Positions 52,111 through 59,881 of a stretch of 64,000 nt of DNA are shown one piece after another. Within the stretch, counting starts at the first letter, position 1; every line of letters starts with the position of its first letter. Location: the NCBI RefSeq assembly GCF_902859805.1, contig NZ_CADIKC010000009.1, forward strand, positions 359,733 through 423,732. The letters run 5' to 3'. The translations under genes and the position numbers were made by a program. The DNA is from Paraburkholderia sediminicola. GTDB lineage: Bacteria; Pseudomonadota; Gammaproteobacteria; Burkholderiales; Burkholderiaceae. Under the pieces are notes generated by a model. It was not told the DNA's origin. It searched no databases and worked only from the letters and a program-made list of their open reading frames with translations.

Positions 52111-53112
52111 ATGTCTTCAGCTCAAACTCCCAGTCCGCGCCGCGTTTCCGTCGCGCCCATGATGGACTGGACCGATCGTCACTGCCGCTCGCTGCATCGC
52201 GTGATATCGCGTCATACGTGGCTTTACACCGAAATGGTCACCACCGGCGCGTTGCTGCACGGGGATGTGCCGCGCCATCTTGCGTTTACGCCCGAAGAAG
52301 CGCCGGTTGCTTTGCAACTCGGCGGCAGTGAGCCTGACGACCTTGCACGCTCGGCCAGGCTCGGTGAGCAGTGGGGCTATGACGAGATCAATCTGAACTG
52401 CGGCTGTCCGTCCGAGCGCGTGCAGCGCGGCGCGTTCGGCGCTTGCCTGATGAACGAGCCGAAACTCGTCGCCGATTGCGTGAAGGCGATGCGCGATGCC
52501 GTGTCAGTGCCGGTGACTGTCAAGCACCGGATCGGTGTCGATGCGGTCGAGGAATATAGCTTTGTGCGTGACTTCGTCGGCACGATCGCGGATGCCGGCT
52601 GCAACGTGTTCATCGTGCACGCGCGCAATGCGATTCTCAAAGGCTTGAGCCCGAAAGAGAACCGCGAGATTCCGCCGCTCAAGTACGACTACGCGTATCA
52701 GTTGAAGCGCGACTTCCCGCATCTGGAGATCATCATCAATGGCGGTATCAAGACGCTTGATGAGGTGGAAACGCATCTTCAGCATATCGATGGCGTGATG
52801 CTTGGGCGTGAGGCGTATCACAACCCTTATGTGCTGGCCGATGTCGATGCGCGCTTCTATGGTTCGACAGAAGTGCCGCTCACGCGTGAGCAGGTCGAGG
52901 CGAAGCTGATCGAATATTGCGCAGCTGAATTGGCGCGCGGCACGTACCTTGGTTCAATCACGCGTCATGCGCTTGGTCTCTATCGCGGCGAAGCCGGTGC
53001 ACGTGGATGGCGTCGCGTGTTGTCCGATAGCAAGCGTCTGGCGGCGCGCGATCTGACTATCTTCGATGAGGCAAGACAGCATCTGCGTGAGCCCGTCGAA
53101 ATTTTTGAATAA
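52111..53112 (+). CDS. dusA: tRNA-dihydrouridine(20/20a) synthase
   Basis: 333 residues. VSVAPMMDWTDRHCRSLHRVISRHTWLYTEMVTTGALLHG, LNCGCPSERVQRGAFGACLMNEP (active-site cysteine), VKHRIGVD, VHARNAILKGLSPKENREIPPLKYDYAYQLKRDFPHLEIIINGGI and MLGREAYHNPYVLADVDARFYG are DusA features. FMN enzyme reducing U20/U20a in tRNA. The tRNA-His gene follows about 100 bases downstream. Confidence 0.95.
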   Translation: MSSAQTPSPRRVSVAPMMDWTDRHCRSLHRVISRHTWLYTEMVTTGALLHGDVPRHLAFTPEEAPVALQLGGSEPDDLARSARLGEQWGYDEINLNCGCPSERVQRGAFGACLMNEPKLVADCVKAMRDAVSVPVTVKHRIGVDAVEEYSFVRDFVGTIADAGCNVFIVHARNAILKGLSPKENREIPPLKYDYAYQLKRDFPHLEIIINGGIKTLDEVETHLQHIDGVMLGREAYHNPYVLADVDARFYGSTEVPLTREQVEAKLIEYCAAELARGTYLGSITRHALGLYRGEAGARGWRRVLSDSKRLAARDLTIFDEARQHLREPVEIFE

Positions 53113-53140
53113 AGGACTAGGCAAACGGGATTCTTGTTCG

Positions 53141-53146
53141 TATAAT
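53141..53146 (+). promoter_or_regulatory. -10 element upstream of tRNA-His
   Basis: A perfect TATAAT. A matching -35 is not convincing. Transcription would start near 53153, giving about 60 bases of leader before the tRNA. Confidence 0.45.
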
Positions 53147-53213
53147 CTCGTTTCTTCATCGATGAGCCAAGTTTCTCAGCAATGAGTTGCTAGCAAGTCA
53201 AGCAGATGTCAGT

Positions 53214-53290
53214 GGTGGCTGTAGCTCAGTTGGTAGAGTCCAGGATTGTGATTCCTGTTGTCGTGGGTTCGAGCCCCATCAGCCACCCCA
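53214..53290 (+). tRNA. tRNA-His (GTG)
   Basis: Acceptor stem GTGGCTG/CAGCCAC, D-arm AGCTCAGTTGGTAGAGT, anticodon loop TTGTGAT with anticodon GTG, T-loop GGTTCGAGCC and an encoded CCA (53288-53290). The extra G at 53214 faces discriminator C at 53287, the G-1:C73 identity pair of histidine tRNA. Confidence 0.97.
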
Positions 53291-53318
53291 AAGAATTCAA
53301 GCAGTAAAAAGTTTGACC

Positions 53319-53357
53319 AAACGGCGTTGTGAGAAATCACAACGCCGTTTTTGTTTT
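53319..53357 (+). terminator. Strong intrinsic terminator after tRNA-His
   Basis: AAACGGCGTTGTGA and TCACAACGCCGTTT form a perfect 14-base stem with a GAAA loop, followed by TTGTTTTT. Confidence 0.92.
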
Positions 53358-53421
53358 TACCTTTGCAAAACATCGCGCGATGCAGGATGGTCCCGTCATT
53401 CGATAAGTAGTTCGATTGGCA

Positions 53422-53763
53422 TCAATGCCCATGCCCACCATTGCCGCCGCTGCTCCACGAACTGCCCCCGCCGTGGGAGCCGCCACCGCTGCCATGCCAG
53501 CCGCCGCCTCCGTGCCACCCCCCACCATGCCACCCGCCGCCGTGCCAGTACCCGCCATGTCCATGGTAGTAACAGCACGGACCACCCCAGCCGCCCCAGA
53601 TGTCCACCGTGCCGTATGCCGGTCCATACACCGGTCCATAGGCATAACCGTAGCCGGGGTAATAGGGTTGCGCGTAGGCGTAGTCGTATCCCGGCGCGAC
53701 AACGCAACCGGTGAGACTTGCCGCCACGGCCAACATCGCGATTGATGCAATGAGCCTGCTCAC
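53422..53763 (-). CDS. Gly/His/Trp-rich lipoprotein
   Basis: 113 residues from a GTG at 53763, preceded by GGGAG. The N-terminus SRLIASIAMLAVAASLTGC is a lipoprotein signal with lipobox LTGC. The mature chain is Tyr/Gly rich (PGYDYAYAQPYYPGYGYAYGPVYGPAYG), then tandem GGGWHGG-type repeats and a His/Ser/Gly tail ending GGNGGHGH. The histidines could bind metal. Surface or periplasmic; no known family beyond low-complexity envelope proteins. The opposite strand has a long shadow frame caused by this composition. Confidence 0.7.
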   Translation of the reverse strand: MSRLIASIAMLAVAASLTGCVVAPGYDYAYAQPYYPGYGYAYGPVYGPAYGTVDIWGGWGGPCCYYHGHGGYWHGGGWHGGGWHGGGGWHGSGGGSHGGGSSWSSGGNGGHGH

Positions 53764-54108
53764 GATTTTCTCCCTCGTATGTGATTGAGAAAAACGGCGC
53801 ACCCGGGAGTTCAGCAGGATTTGTGTCCGCAAATTACTACCTGGATTTACCGCCGGGCTTCCGTGACGGCTGCACCGCAATCCAACGCCATAGCGGCCGC
53901 CCGTTGCGTGATCCTTCCGAACTATGACGGATTCATCGTGCTGTAACAGTTGGTTAAATTTTTGCAACGTAACTGTAGGGCGCGCCTGATACTTTCCCGT
54001 CAGACAATTTCCCTTTGAATCCAGACTGATGCTGACGCTGGATGAAGAAGAACGCACTCCACATTGCCCGGGCCGCCTGATGCGATGCCTGCAAGAACCT
54101 GGCCGTCA
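53764..54108. other. Divergent promoter region
   Basis: 345 bases between the Gly/His-rich lipoprotein gene (leftward) and the TPR-sulfotransferase gene (rightward). AT-rich around 53945-53975; no gene and no firm regulatory site seen. Confidence 0.3.
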
Positions 54109-55713
54109 ATGAAGCACGATCCACAGCCTGCGACCGCATCAGCATGGCGCGCCGAAGGCGACGCCTGTGCCGCTCGCGGCGATCTCCCGGCCGCACTCCA
54201 ATGTTTCGACGCAGCGCGCTCGCTTGATCCCGCCGATGTCGTCGTGCTTGAGCGTCTCGCCGCGACGCTCGCTGCGCTGAACCGTTTTCCTGAAGCCGTC
54301 GTTCGCTATCACGAAGGGATCGGGCTCGATCCGCGCAACACCGATTTGCGTCACGGCCTCGGCTGGTCGCTCGAGCAGATGCATCGACTCGAGCAGGCGA
54401 TAGATGCGTATCGCGAAGCAGTCCGGCTGAATCCCAAAGCCGACGGTTCGTACAACAACATGGGCAACTGCCTGCAGTCTCTCGGTCGTTTCGACGAGTC
54501 TCATGAAGCCTATCGACACGCGATCGAGGCTGCCCCGCAGGTGCCGCTGTATTACCGCAACTTCGTGCAGTCCAAGCGTCTTGACGCCGACGATCCGGTG
54601 TTCGCCGCGCTGGAGCAACTCGTCGGCGATGCCGCTTCGCTCACACCTGCCAATCAGGCGGAGATTCACTTCGCGTATGGTCAGGCGTTGTCCGATCTGG
54701 GCCGCAACGATGCGTCGTTCGATCACTTCCTGAAGGGCAACGCGCTGTACCGCGCCGGCGTGCGTTATGACGAGGCTGCCTCGCTCGGTCTGTTCGCGCA
54801 TTTGCCGGAACTCCTCACTTCAGAGCTGCTCGCGGCCAAACATGGTCAGGGCGATACGTCGGACGCACCGATCTTTATCGTCGGCATGCCACGCTCGGGT
54901 TCGACGTTGATCGAACAGATTCTCGCGAGTCATCCGCAGGTTTTCGGCGCGGGTGAGCGCACGGAGTTCGGCGAGGCGCTGGTGAATGGCATCGGCCGCG
55001 ATCTCGACGATCCCTTGCGCATCGATATCGAAGCCTTGCATGGCGTCGGTCCCGCGCAATTGCGCACGCTCGGCGCCGACTATTTGCGCCGCATACGGAC
55101 GTCGCTGCCGGAAATGCAAAACGCGACGCCAGGCTACTCACGCTTCACCGACAAATACCCGTTCAATTTCATCAACGTTGGGCTGATTCATCTGGCGTTG
55201 CCGAATGCGCGCTTCATTCATAGCAGCCGCTCGCCGTTGCAAAGTTGTCTGTCGATTTTTTCTCGAATTTTTCATGACGTGCCGTTCAGCTACGATCTTG
55301 GTGAACTGGGCCGCTACTATCGCGCCTATGACGCGTTGATGGCCCATTGGCAACGCGTGTTACCCGAGGGCACGATGATCGAAGTCAAATACGAAGAATT
55401 GATTGAAGATTTCGAGGGGAATGTCCGGCGCTTGCTCGCGCATTGCGGACTCGACTGGGACGAGCGCTGTCTGGCGTTTCACCAGACCACGCGGCAGGTG
55501 AACACGGCAAGCGCGGCACAGGTGCGCCGTCCGCTCTACAAGACGTCGCTGCAGCGCTGGCAGCCGCGGCAGGCGCTGCTGCAACCCTTGTTTGACGGTC
55601 TGGGGCCAGATTTGGCGCCCGCCGGCAGCGTCAGCGGGCAGGAGCGGGCGCCTCTGGCAGATGCCGGGACAGCGGCCAACACCGCGGCCAACACAACGGA
55701 GCGGAAATCGTGA
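54109..55713 (+). CDS. TPR-domain sulfotransferase
   Basis: 534 residues from the ATG at 54109. Residues about 10-150 are four TPR repeats (AWRAEGDACAARGDLPAALQCFDAARSLDP, NTDLRHGLGWSLEQMHRLEQAIDAYREAVRLNP, GSYNNMGNCLQSLGRFDESHEAYRHAIEAAP). Residues about 260-510 are a PAPS-dependent sulfotransferase: PIFIVGMPRSGSTLIEQILASHP is the 5'-phosphosulfate loop and LPNARFIHSSRSPLQSCLSIFSRIF the 3'-phosphate-binding segment, with the usual RDP changed to RSP. It would place sulfate on a glycan, lipid or protein acceptor bound by the TPRs. Its stop overlaps the APS kinase gene that makes PAPS. Confidence 0.88.
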   Translation: MKHDPQPATASAWRAEGDACAARGDLPAALQCFDAARSLDPADVVVLERLAATLAALNRFPEAVVRYHEGIGLDPRNTDLRHGLGWSLEQMHRLEQAIDAYREAVRLNPKADGSYNNMGNCLQSLGRFDESHEAYRHAIEAAPQVPLYYRNFVQSKRLDADDPVFAALEQLVGDAASLTPANQAEIHFAYGQALSDLGRNDASFDHFLKGNALYRAGVRYDEAASLGLFAHLPELLTSELLAAKHGQGDTSDAPIFIVGMPRSGSTLIEQILASHPQVFGAGERTEFGEALVNGIGRDLDDPLRIDIEALHGVGPAQLRTLGADYLRRIRTSLPEMQNATPGYSRFTDKYPFNFINVGLIHLALPNARFIHSSRSPLQSCLSIFSRIFHDVPFSYDLGELGRYYRAYDALMAHWQRVLPEGTMIEVKYEELIEDFEGNVRRLLAHCGLDWDERCLAFHQTTRQVNTASAAQVRRPLYKTSLQRWQPRQALLQPLFDGLGPDLAPAGSVSGQERAPLADAGTAANTAANTTERKS

Positions 55714-56285
55714 GCGCAACGCGTGGAGCCGTCATCTGGATGACCGGTTTGTCCGGCGCCGGTAAATCGACCGTGGCCGAGGCCTTGCATCAGCGTCTGA
55801 AAGAAGCCGGACATGCCTCGGTCGTGCTCGACGGCGACGTGCTGCGGCGCGGCCTGACCGCGGGCCTCGGCTTCACGCCCGAGGACCGCGCCGAAAATCT
55901 GCGGCGGATCGCACACGTCGCTGCGTTGATCATGCAACAGGGCTTCATCGCGATTGCCGCGGTGATCTCGCCCGAGCATGAACATCGGCGCATGGCTCGC
56001 GAGATCGTCGGCGCTGGTTTCGTCGAAGTGTTCGTGAATGCGCCGCTGACAGTGTGCGAAGCGCGTGATGTCAAAGGCCTCTACGTGCGTGCGCGGCGCG
56101 GTGAAATACCCAATTTCACGGGTGTTTCGGGGCCGTACGATGTGCCGCTCGACCCCGATGTCATGATCGAAACCGATCGAATGTCGGTCGAAGAGGCAGT
56201 CGGCCGCCTGCTTATGCATCTGAGCGCCATGGGTTGCCTGCCGAGGGAAGAAAGCGGGCTCGGCAGACCTCGTCTCGCGAAATAG
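55710..56285 (+). CDS. cysC: Adenylyl-sulfate kinase
   Basis: 191 residues from a GTG at 55710, which overlaps the sulfotransferase stop. VIWMTGLSGAGKSTVAEAL is the P-loop, VVLDGDVLRRGL the APS-binding loop, FTPEDRAENLRRIAHVA and VKGLYVRARRGEIPNFTGVSGPYDVPLDPDV the family signatures. It phosphorylates APS to PAPS in the cytosol. It is a stand-alone kinase, not fused to CysN, and its coupling to a sulfotransferase suggests PAPS made for sulfation rather than only for assimilation. Confidence 0.93.
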   Translation: MSATRGAVIWMTGLSGAGKSTVAEALHQRLKEAGHASVVLDGDVLRRGLTAGLGFTPEDRAENLRRIAHVAALIMQQGFIAIAAVISPEHEHRRMAREIVGAGFVEVFVNAPLTVCEARDVKGLYVRARRGEIPNFTGVSGPYDVPLDPDVMIETDRMSVEEAVGRLLMHLSAMGCLPREESGLGRPRLAK

Positions 56286-56392
56286 TCGGCGCGCGGCGTA
56301 CGCCTGTATTCGGCCGCGAAAGTTTTCCACCCGGCGCAGCGCATTTCGCTATACCTTTTCGCCTACTCGCAGACAGAAAGGGTGATGCGTCG

Positions 56393-57052
56393 ATGCCGAC
56401 ATTGTCGATACAAAAAATAAAGCCGAAAGTCGAAACGCTCGTTCTCGCGGCCGATCTGGCCGGCACGGTTGTTTTCGCAATCGAGGGCGCGCTGAGCGCG
56501 ATGCGCGGTGGTCTCGATCTGCTCGGCGTCATGGTGATCTCGTTTGTCGCGGCGCTCGGCGGCGGCGTGATCCGAGATCTGTTGATCGGCGATTCACCGC
56601 CTAACGCGATACGCGACTGGCGTTATCCGGCCTTGACGTTCGTCACCGGTCTGCTCACGTTCATTTTCCATTCCACAGCGCAGCAGTTTCCTGTTGCGCT
56701 GATTACCGTGCTCGACGCCGCCGGTCTCGCGCTGTTTGCCGTTGCGGGCGTAGAGAAGGCGCTGCTGTTCGGGATCCGTCCGTTTATCGCGATGCTGATG
56801 GGCACCATCACCGGTGTGGGCGGCGGGGTGATCCGCGACGTGCTGATGGCGCGCGTGCCACTGGTGCTGCATGCCGACATCTACGCGACCGCTGCTTTCG
56901 CCGGCGCATTCGTTGTGGTGGTTGCGCGGCGCGCCGGCTTGCCGCCGGGCGTTGCGGCTTTGGCAGGCGGCGCGGTGTGCTTTATCTTGCGCGTGCTTGC
57001 CGTGACCTATGGCTGGCATCTGCCGAAGGCGTCGCTCTCAGCGCTTGCGTAA
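56393..57052 (+). CDS. TRIC/UPF0126-family membrane protein
   Basis: 219 residues from the ATG at 56393. Two repeats of three helices each, with FAIEGALSAMRGGLDLLGVMVISFVAALGGGVIRDLLIGD and LFAVAGVEKALLFGIRPFIAMLMGTITGVGGGVIRDVLMARVP; the paired GGGVIRD motifs mark the TRIC (YadS/YicG) family. These are trimeric inner-membrane cation channels or possibly glycine/amino-acid transporters. It overlaps the 3' end of the DUF3820 gene by 15 bases. Confidence 0.9.
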   Translation: MPTLSIQKIKPKVETLVLAADLAGTVVFAIEGALSAMRGGLDLLGVMVISFVAALGGGVIRDLLIGDSPPNAIRDWRYPALTFVTGLLTFIFHSTAQQFPVALITVLDAAGLALFAVAGVEKALLFGIRPFIAMLMGTITGVGGGVIRDVLMARVPLVLHADIYATAAFAGAFVVVVARRAGLPPGVAALAGGAVCFILRVLAVTYGWHLPKASLSALA

Positions 57053-57250
57053 CGGCTCGATCAGCGACGACAAACCGTTGTGATCGATTTCGTGCATCAA
57101 CGCCAGCAGACGGCCGATTTCCCCCGGCGGAAAGCCCTGGCTCGCAAACCAGTTCAGATAGTGGCCGGGCAGGTCCGCGATCAGCCGGCCTTTGTATTTT
57201 CCGTAAGGCATCACGCGCGTGACCAGCAGTTCAAGGTGTTCGGGATTCAT
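57038..57250 (-). CDS. DUF3820 family protein
   Basis: 70 residues. VTRVMPYGKYKGRLIADLPGHYLNWFASQGFPPGEIGRLLALMHEIDHNGL is the DUF3820 pattern (PYGKYKG.. and YL.WF...GFP). Small soluble protein of unknown role. Tail-to-tail overlap with the TRIC gene. Confidence 0.87.
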   Translation of the reverse strand: MNPEHLELLVTRVMPYGKYKGRLIADLPGHYLNWFASQGFPPGEIGRLLALMHEIDHNGLSSLIEPLRKR

Positions 57251-57387
57251 CGCAGACGGGTCGACGGAAAGTTCATTGAGCGAGGTGGTGCGAGCGCCCG
57301 CTGAAGCAGCATTTTAGCTGCGCTGCAGGCATCGCGCGGGCGTGGTAACGTCAGCGCTTTCCTTTTATACACAATAGGACAGGTTCG

Positions 57388-58440
57388 ATGGAATACCGCA
57401 GACTCGGCGACTCGGATGTGAAGGTTAGCCTGATCGGTCTCGGCACCATGACGTGGGGCGAGCAGAATACCGAGCAGGAAGCGCACGCGCAGATCGATTA
57501 CGCGCTCGATCATGGTGTCAATCTGATCGACGCCGCGGAAATGTACCCCGTGCCGCCACGTCCCGAGACGCAAGGCTCGACGGAGCGCTATATCGGCACG
57601 TGGATCGCGCAACATCGCAGCGCGCGCGAGAAGATCGTGCTGGCCACCAAAATCGCCGGCCCGGCGCGCCAACCGCACAACCCGCGTCATATTCGCGGCG
57701 AGGGCAACCAGTTCGACCGCAAGAACCTGACCGAAGCGCTCAACGATAGCCTGAAGCGTCTGCAAACGGACTACGTCGATCTGTATCAGTTGCACTGGCC
57801 GGATCGCAGCACGATGACGTTCGGCCGTCCCGCCTATCCGTGGGTCGATGACGAATATACGGTGCCCATCGAAGAAACGCTGTCAGTGCTCGCCGAATTC
57901 GTCAAGGCAGGCAAGATTCGCCATATCGGCGTGTCGAATGAAACGCCATGGGGCGTTGCGCAGTTTCTGCGGGCGGCGGAAAAGCTTGGCTTGCCGCGCA
58001 TCGTCAGTATCCAGAATCCGTATAGCCTGTTGAACCGCACGTACGAAGTGGGTCTGTCCGAGTACGCGCATCGCGACAACATTGGCCTGCTTGCCTATTC
58101 GCCGCTGGCCTTCGGCTGGTTGTCGGGCAAGTACGAAGGCGGCGCGCGTCCGGATGGCGCCCGTATCACCCTGTTCGAGCGCTTTCAACGCTACAGCAAG
58201 CCGCAGGCGATTCAGGCCACCACGCGTTATGTGGAGCTGGCGAAGCGTCACGGTTTGTCGCCCGCGCAGTTCGCGCTGGCCTTCGTCAATAGCCGGCCGT
58301 TCCTGACGAGCAATCTGATCGGCGCCACGTCGCTCGATCAGTTGAAGGAAAACATCGCCAGCGCCGAGGTGAAACTCTCGCCGGAAGTGCTCGCGGAGAT
58401 CGACAAGTTGCACGAGTTGCAGCCCAATCCGGCGCCTTGA
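57388..58440 (+). CDS. Aldo/keto reductase (Tas-like)
   Basis: 350 residues. MEYRRLGDSDVKVSLIGLGTMTWGEQNTEQEAHAQIDYALDHGVNLIDAAEMYPVPPRPETQGSTERYIGTWI includes the catalytic Asp and Tyr; LATKIAGPARQ has the Lys, DYVDLYQLHWPDRS the His, and IGVSNETPWGVAQF plus FVNSRPFLTSNLIGATSLDQLKEN the NADPH site. Matches the Tas group. NADPH-dependent carbonyl reduction; natural substrate unclear. Confidence 0.92.
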   Translation: MEYRRLGDSDVKVSLIGLGTMTWGEQNTEQEAHAQIDYALDHGVNLIDAAEMYPVPPRPETQGSTERYIGTWIAQHRSAREKIVLATKIAGPARQPHNPRHIRGEGNQFDRKNLTEALNDSLKRLQTDYVDLYQLHWPDRSTMTFGRPAYPWVDDEYTVPIEETLSVLAEFVKAGKIRHIGVSNETPWGVAQFLRAAEKLGLPRIVSIQNPYSLLNRTYEVGLSEYAHRDNIGLLAYSPLAFGWLSGKYEGGARPDGARITLFERFQRYSKPQAIQATTRYVELAKRHGLSPAQFALAFVNSRPFLTSNLIGATSLDQLKENIASAEVKLSPEVLAEIDKLHELQPNPAP

Positions 58441-58450
58441 TGTAGCTGCC

Positions 58451-58487
58451 GAGGCGGCAAGGCGAGTTGATCCGCCTTGCTCGCCTC
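58451..58487. terminator. Stem-loop between convergent genes
   Basis: GAGGCG-GCAAGGCG pairs with CGCCTTGC-CGCCTC with a single-base bulge and an eight-base loop, just after the aldo/keto reductase stop and facing the MFS transporter. No T-run. Confidence 0.5.
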
Positions 58488-58525
58488 GAATTCAATCAAT
58501 GTCGACGAGGCTCACCCACGCTCGC

Positions 58526-59809
58526 TCAGCGAATCTTCAGCGTCGAGCGCACCGCATTGAGCGCCAGCAAACTCACCACCGCGCAGAACATCAGATAGAA
58601 GCCGGGCGCGAGCTTGTTGCCGCTCGCATCGATCAGCCAGGTGATCACGAAGGGCGCAAAGCCGCCGAACACCGTCACGCCGATGTTGTAGCTGACCGCG
58701 AGACCGGTTGCGCGTGTCTGCGTCGGGAAAATCTCCGACATCAGCGCGGGCAGTGCGCCGAAGTACGTCGCCTTCAATACGCCGATCCAGATCAACGCCA
58801 GCAGCATCGTGGCGAACGATGGATGCGCATTCATATACACGAAGGTCGGATAGACCGTGAACAGCATCAACGTCGCAGCGACTGCCATGATGCGGATGCG
58901 TCCCATGCTATCGGACAGGTGGCCGGCGAACGGCGTCAGCACCGTCAGCACGATTCCGGTTGCGAGCGTCGCCGAGAAGCCGGTCGAAGCGGGCAGATGC
59001 AGTTGCTTGATCGCATAGGTCGGCATGTACAGGATCATGTAGTTGGCCGCGGTCGAAATGACCAGCGAGCCGACCGCGAGCAGCATGCGGACCTTCTGTG
59101 TGCCGAACAGATCGCGCAGCGGTGTGCGGGTTTTCGGCTCCGTGTTGAACTCGGCGCCTTCGTCCACGTAGCGGCGAATATAGAAGCCGACCGGGCCGAT
59201 CGCGAGGCCGAACAGAAACGGAATACGCCAGCCCCACGATTCGAGTTGCGCCGACGTGAGCTGGCTTGTCAGCAACGCGCCGAAGCCGGAGGCGAGCAGC
59301 GTCGCCATGCCCTGGCTGGCGAACTGCCAGCTACCCATAAAGCCGCGCCGCTCGGGTGCGTGCTCGACCAGAAAGGCGGTGGAGGCGCCGAACTCGCCGC
59401 CCGCCGAGAAGCCTTGAACGAGCCGTGACAGCATGATGCCGGCCGGCGCCCACAAACCGATCGCGGCATACGGCGGCATCACGGCGATCGTCAACGTGCC
59501 GATCATCATCAGGCCGATCGACAGCAGCAGTGACACCTTGCGCCCCGCACGATCCGCGAGCGAGCCGAGCACGAGTCCGCCGAGCGGCCTGATCATGTAT
59601 GAGATGCCGAAGGTACCGAGCGTGAGCATCAACGAAATCGCTTCGGTGCTCGCCGGGAAAAACAGCTTCGCGATCGTCACCGCGAAAAATCCATAGACGA
59701 CGAGGTCGAACCATTCGAGCGCATTGCCGATCGACGCCGCGAGAATGATGCGATGGACCTTTGCGGCGGACGGCCGCACGGCGCTGGCTTGCAAGGTGGA
59801 CGTGCTCAT
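58526..59809 (-). CDS. MFS transporter, metabolite:H+ symporter (MHS) family
   Basis: 427 residues with twelve membrane helices. ASIGNALEWFDLVVYGFFA and MIRPLGGLVLGSLADRAGRKVSLLLSI are MHS signatures (as in ProP, KgtP, ShiA), RLVQGFSAGGEFGASTAFLVEHAPERRGFMGSWQ is the second. A proton-coupled importer of an organic acid or related metabolite. It follows the M20 peptidase gene by 72 bases, and the divergent LysR gene probably controls both. Substrate not known. Confidence 0.9.
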   Translation of the reverse strand: MSTSTLQASAVRPSAAKVHRIILAASIGNALEWFDLVVYGFFAVTIAKLFFPASTEAISLMLTLGTFGISYMIRPLGGLVLGSLADRAGRKVSLLLSIGLMMIGTLTIAVMPPYAAIGLWAPAGIMLSRLVQGFSAGGEFGASTAFLVEHAPERRGFMGSWQFASQGMATLLASGFGALLTSQLTSAQLESWGWRIPFLFGLAIGPVGFYIRRYVDEGAEFNTEPKTRTPLRDLFGTQKVRMLLAVGSLVISTAANYMILYMPTYAIKQLHLPASTGFSATLATGIVLTVLTPFAGHLSDSMGRIRIMAVAATLMLFTVYPTFVYMNAHPSFATMLLALIWIGVLKATYFGALPALMSEIFPTQTRATGLAVSYNIGVTVFGGFAPFVITWLIDASGNKLAPGFYLMFCAVVSLLALNAVRSTLKIR

Positions 59810-59881
59810 CGTGGCGTGTCTCGTGGCGGATGCGGCTAACAGTTAACGGCGGGTGGGCGGCAGGCGTACTGCGTTGATCGC

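Noticed and set aside
53416..53745. Plus-strand 109-residue Pro/Ala-rich protein opposite the Gly/His-rich lipoprotein
   Set aside because: Mirror of the low-complexity repeat; the minus strand has a signal peptide, lipobox and ribosome-binding site.
58499..59428. 309-codon plus-strand frame opposite the MFS transporter
   Set aside because: Rich in Arg, His and Gln repeats, a typical shadow of a transporter in GC-rich DNA.
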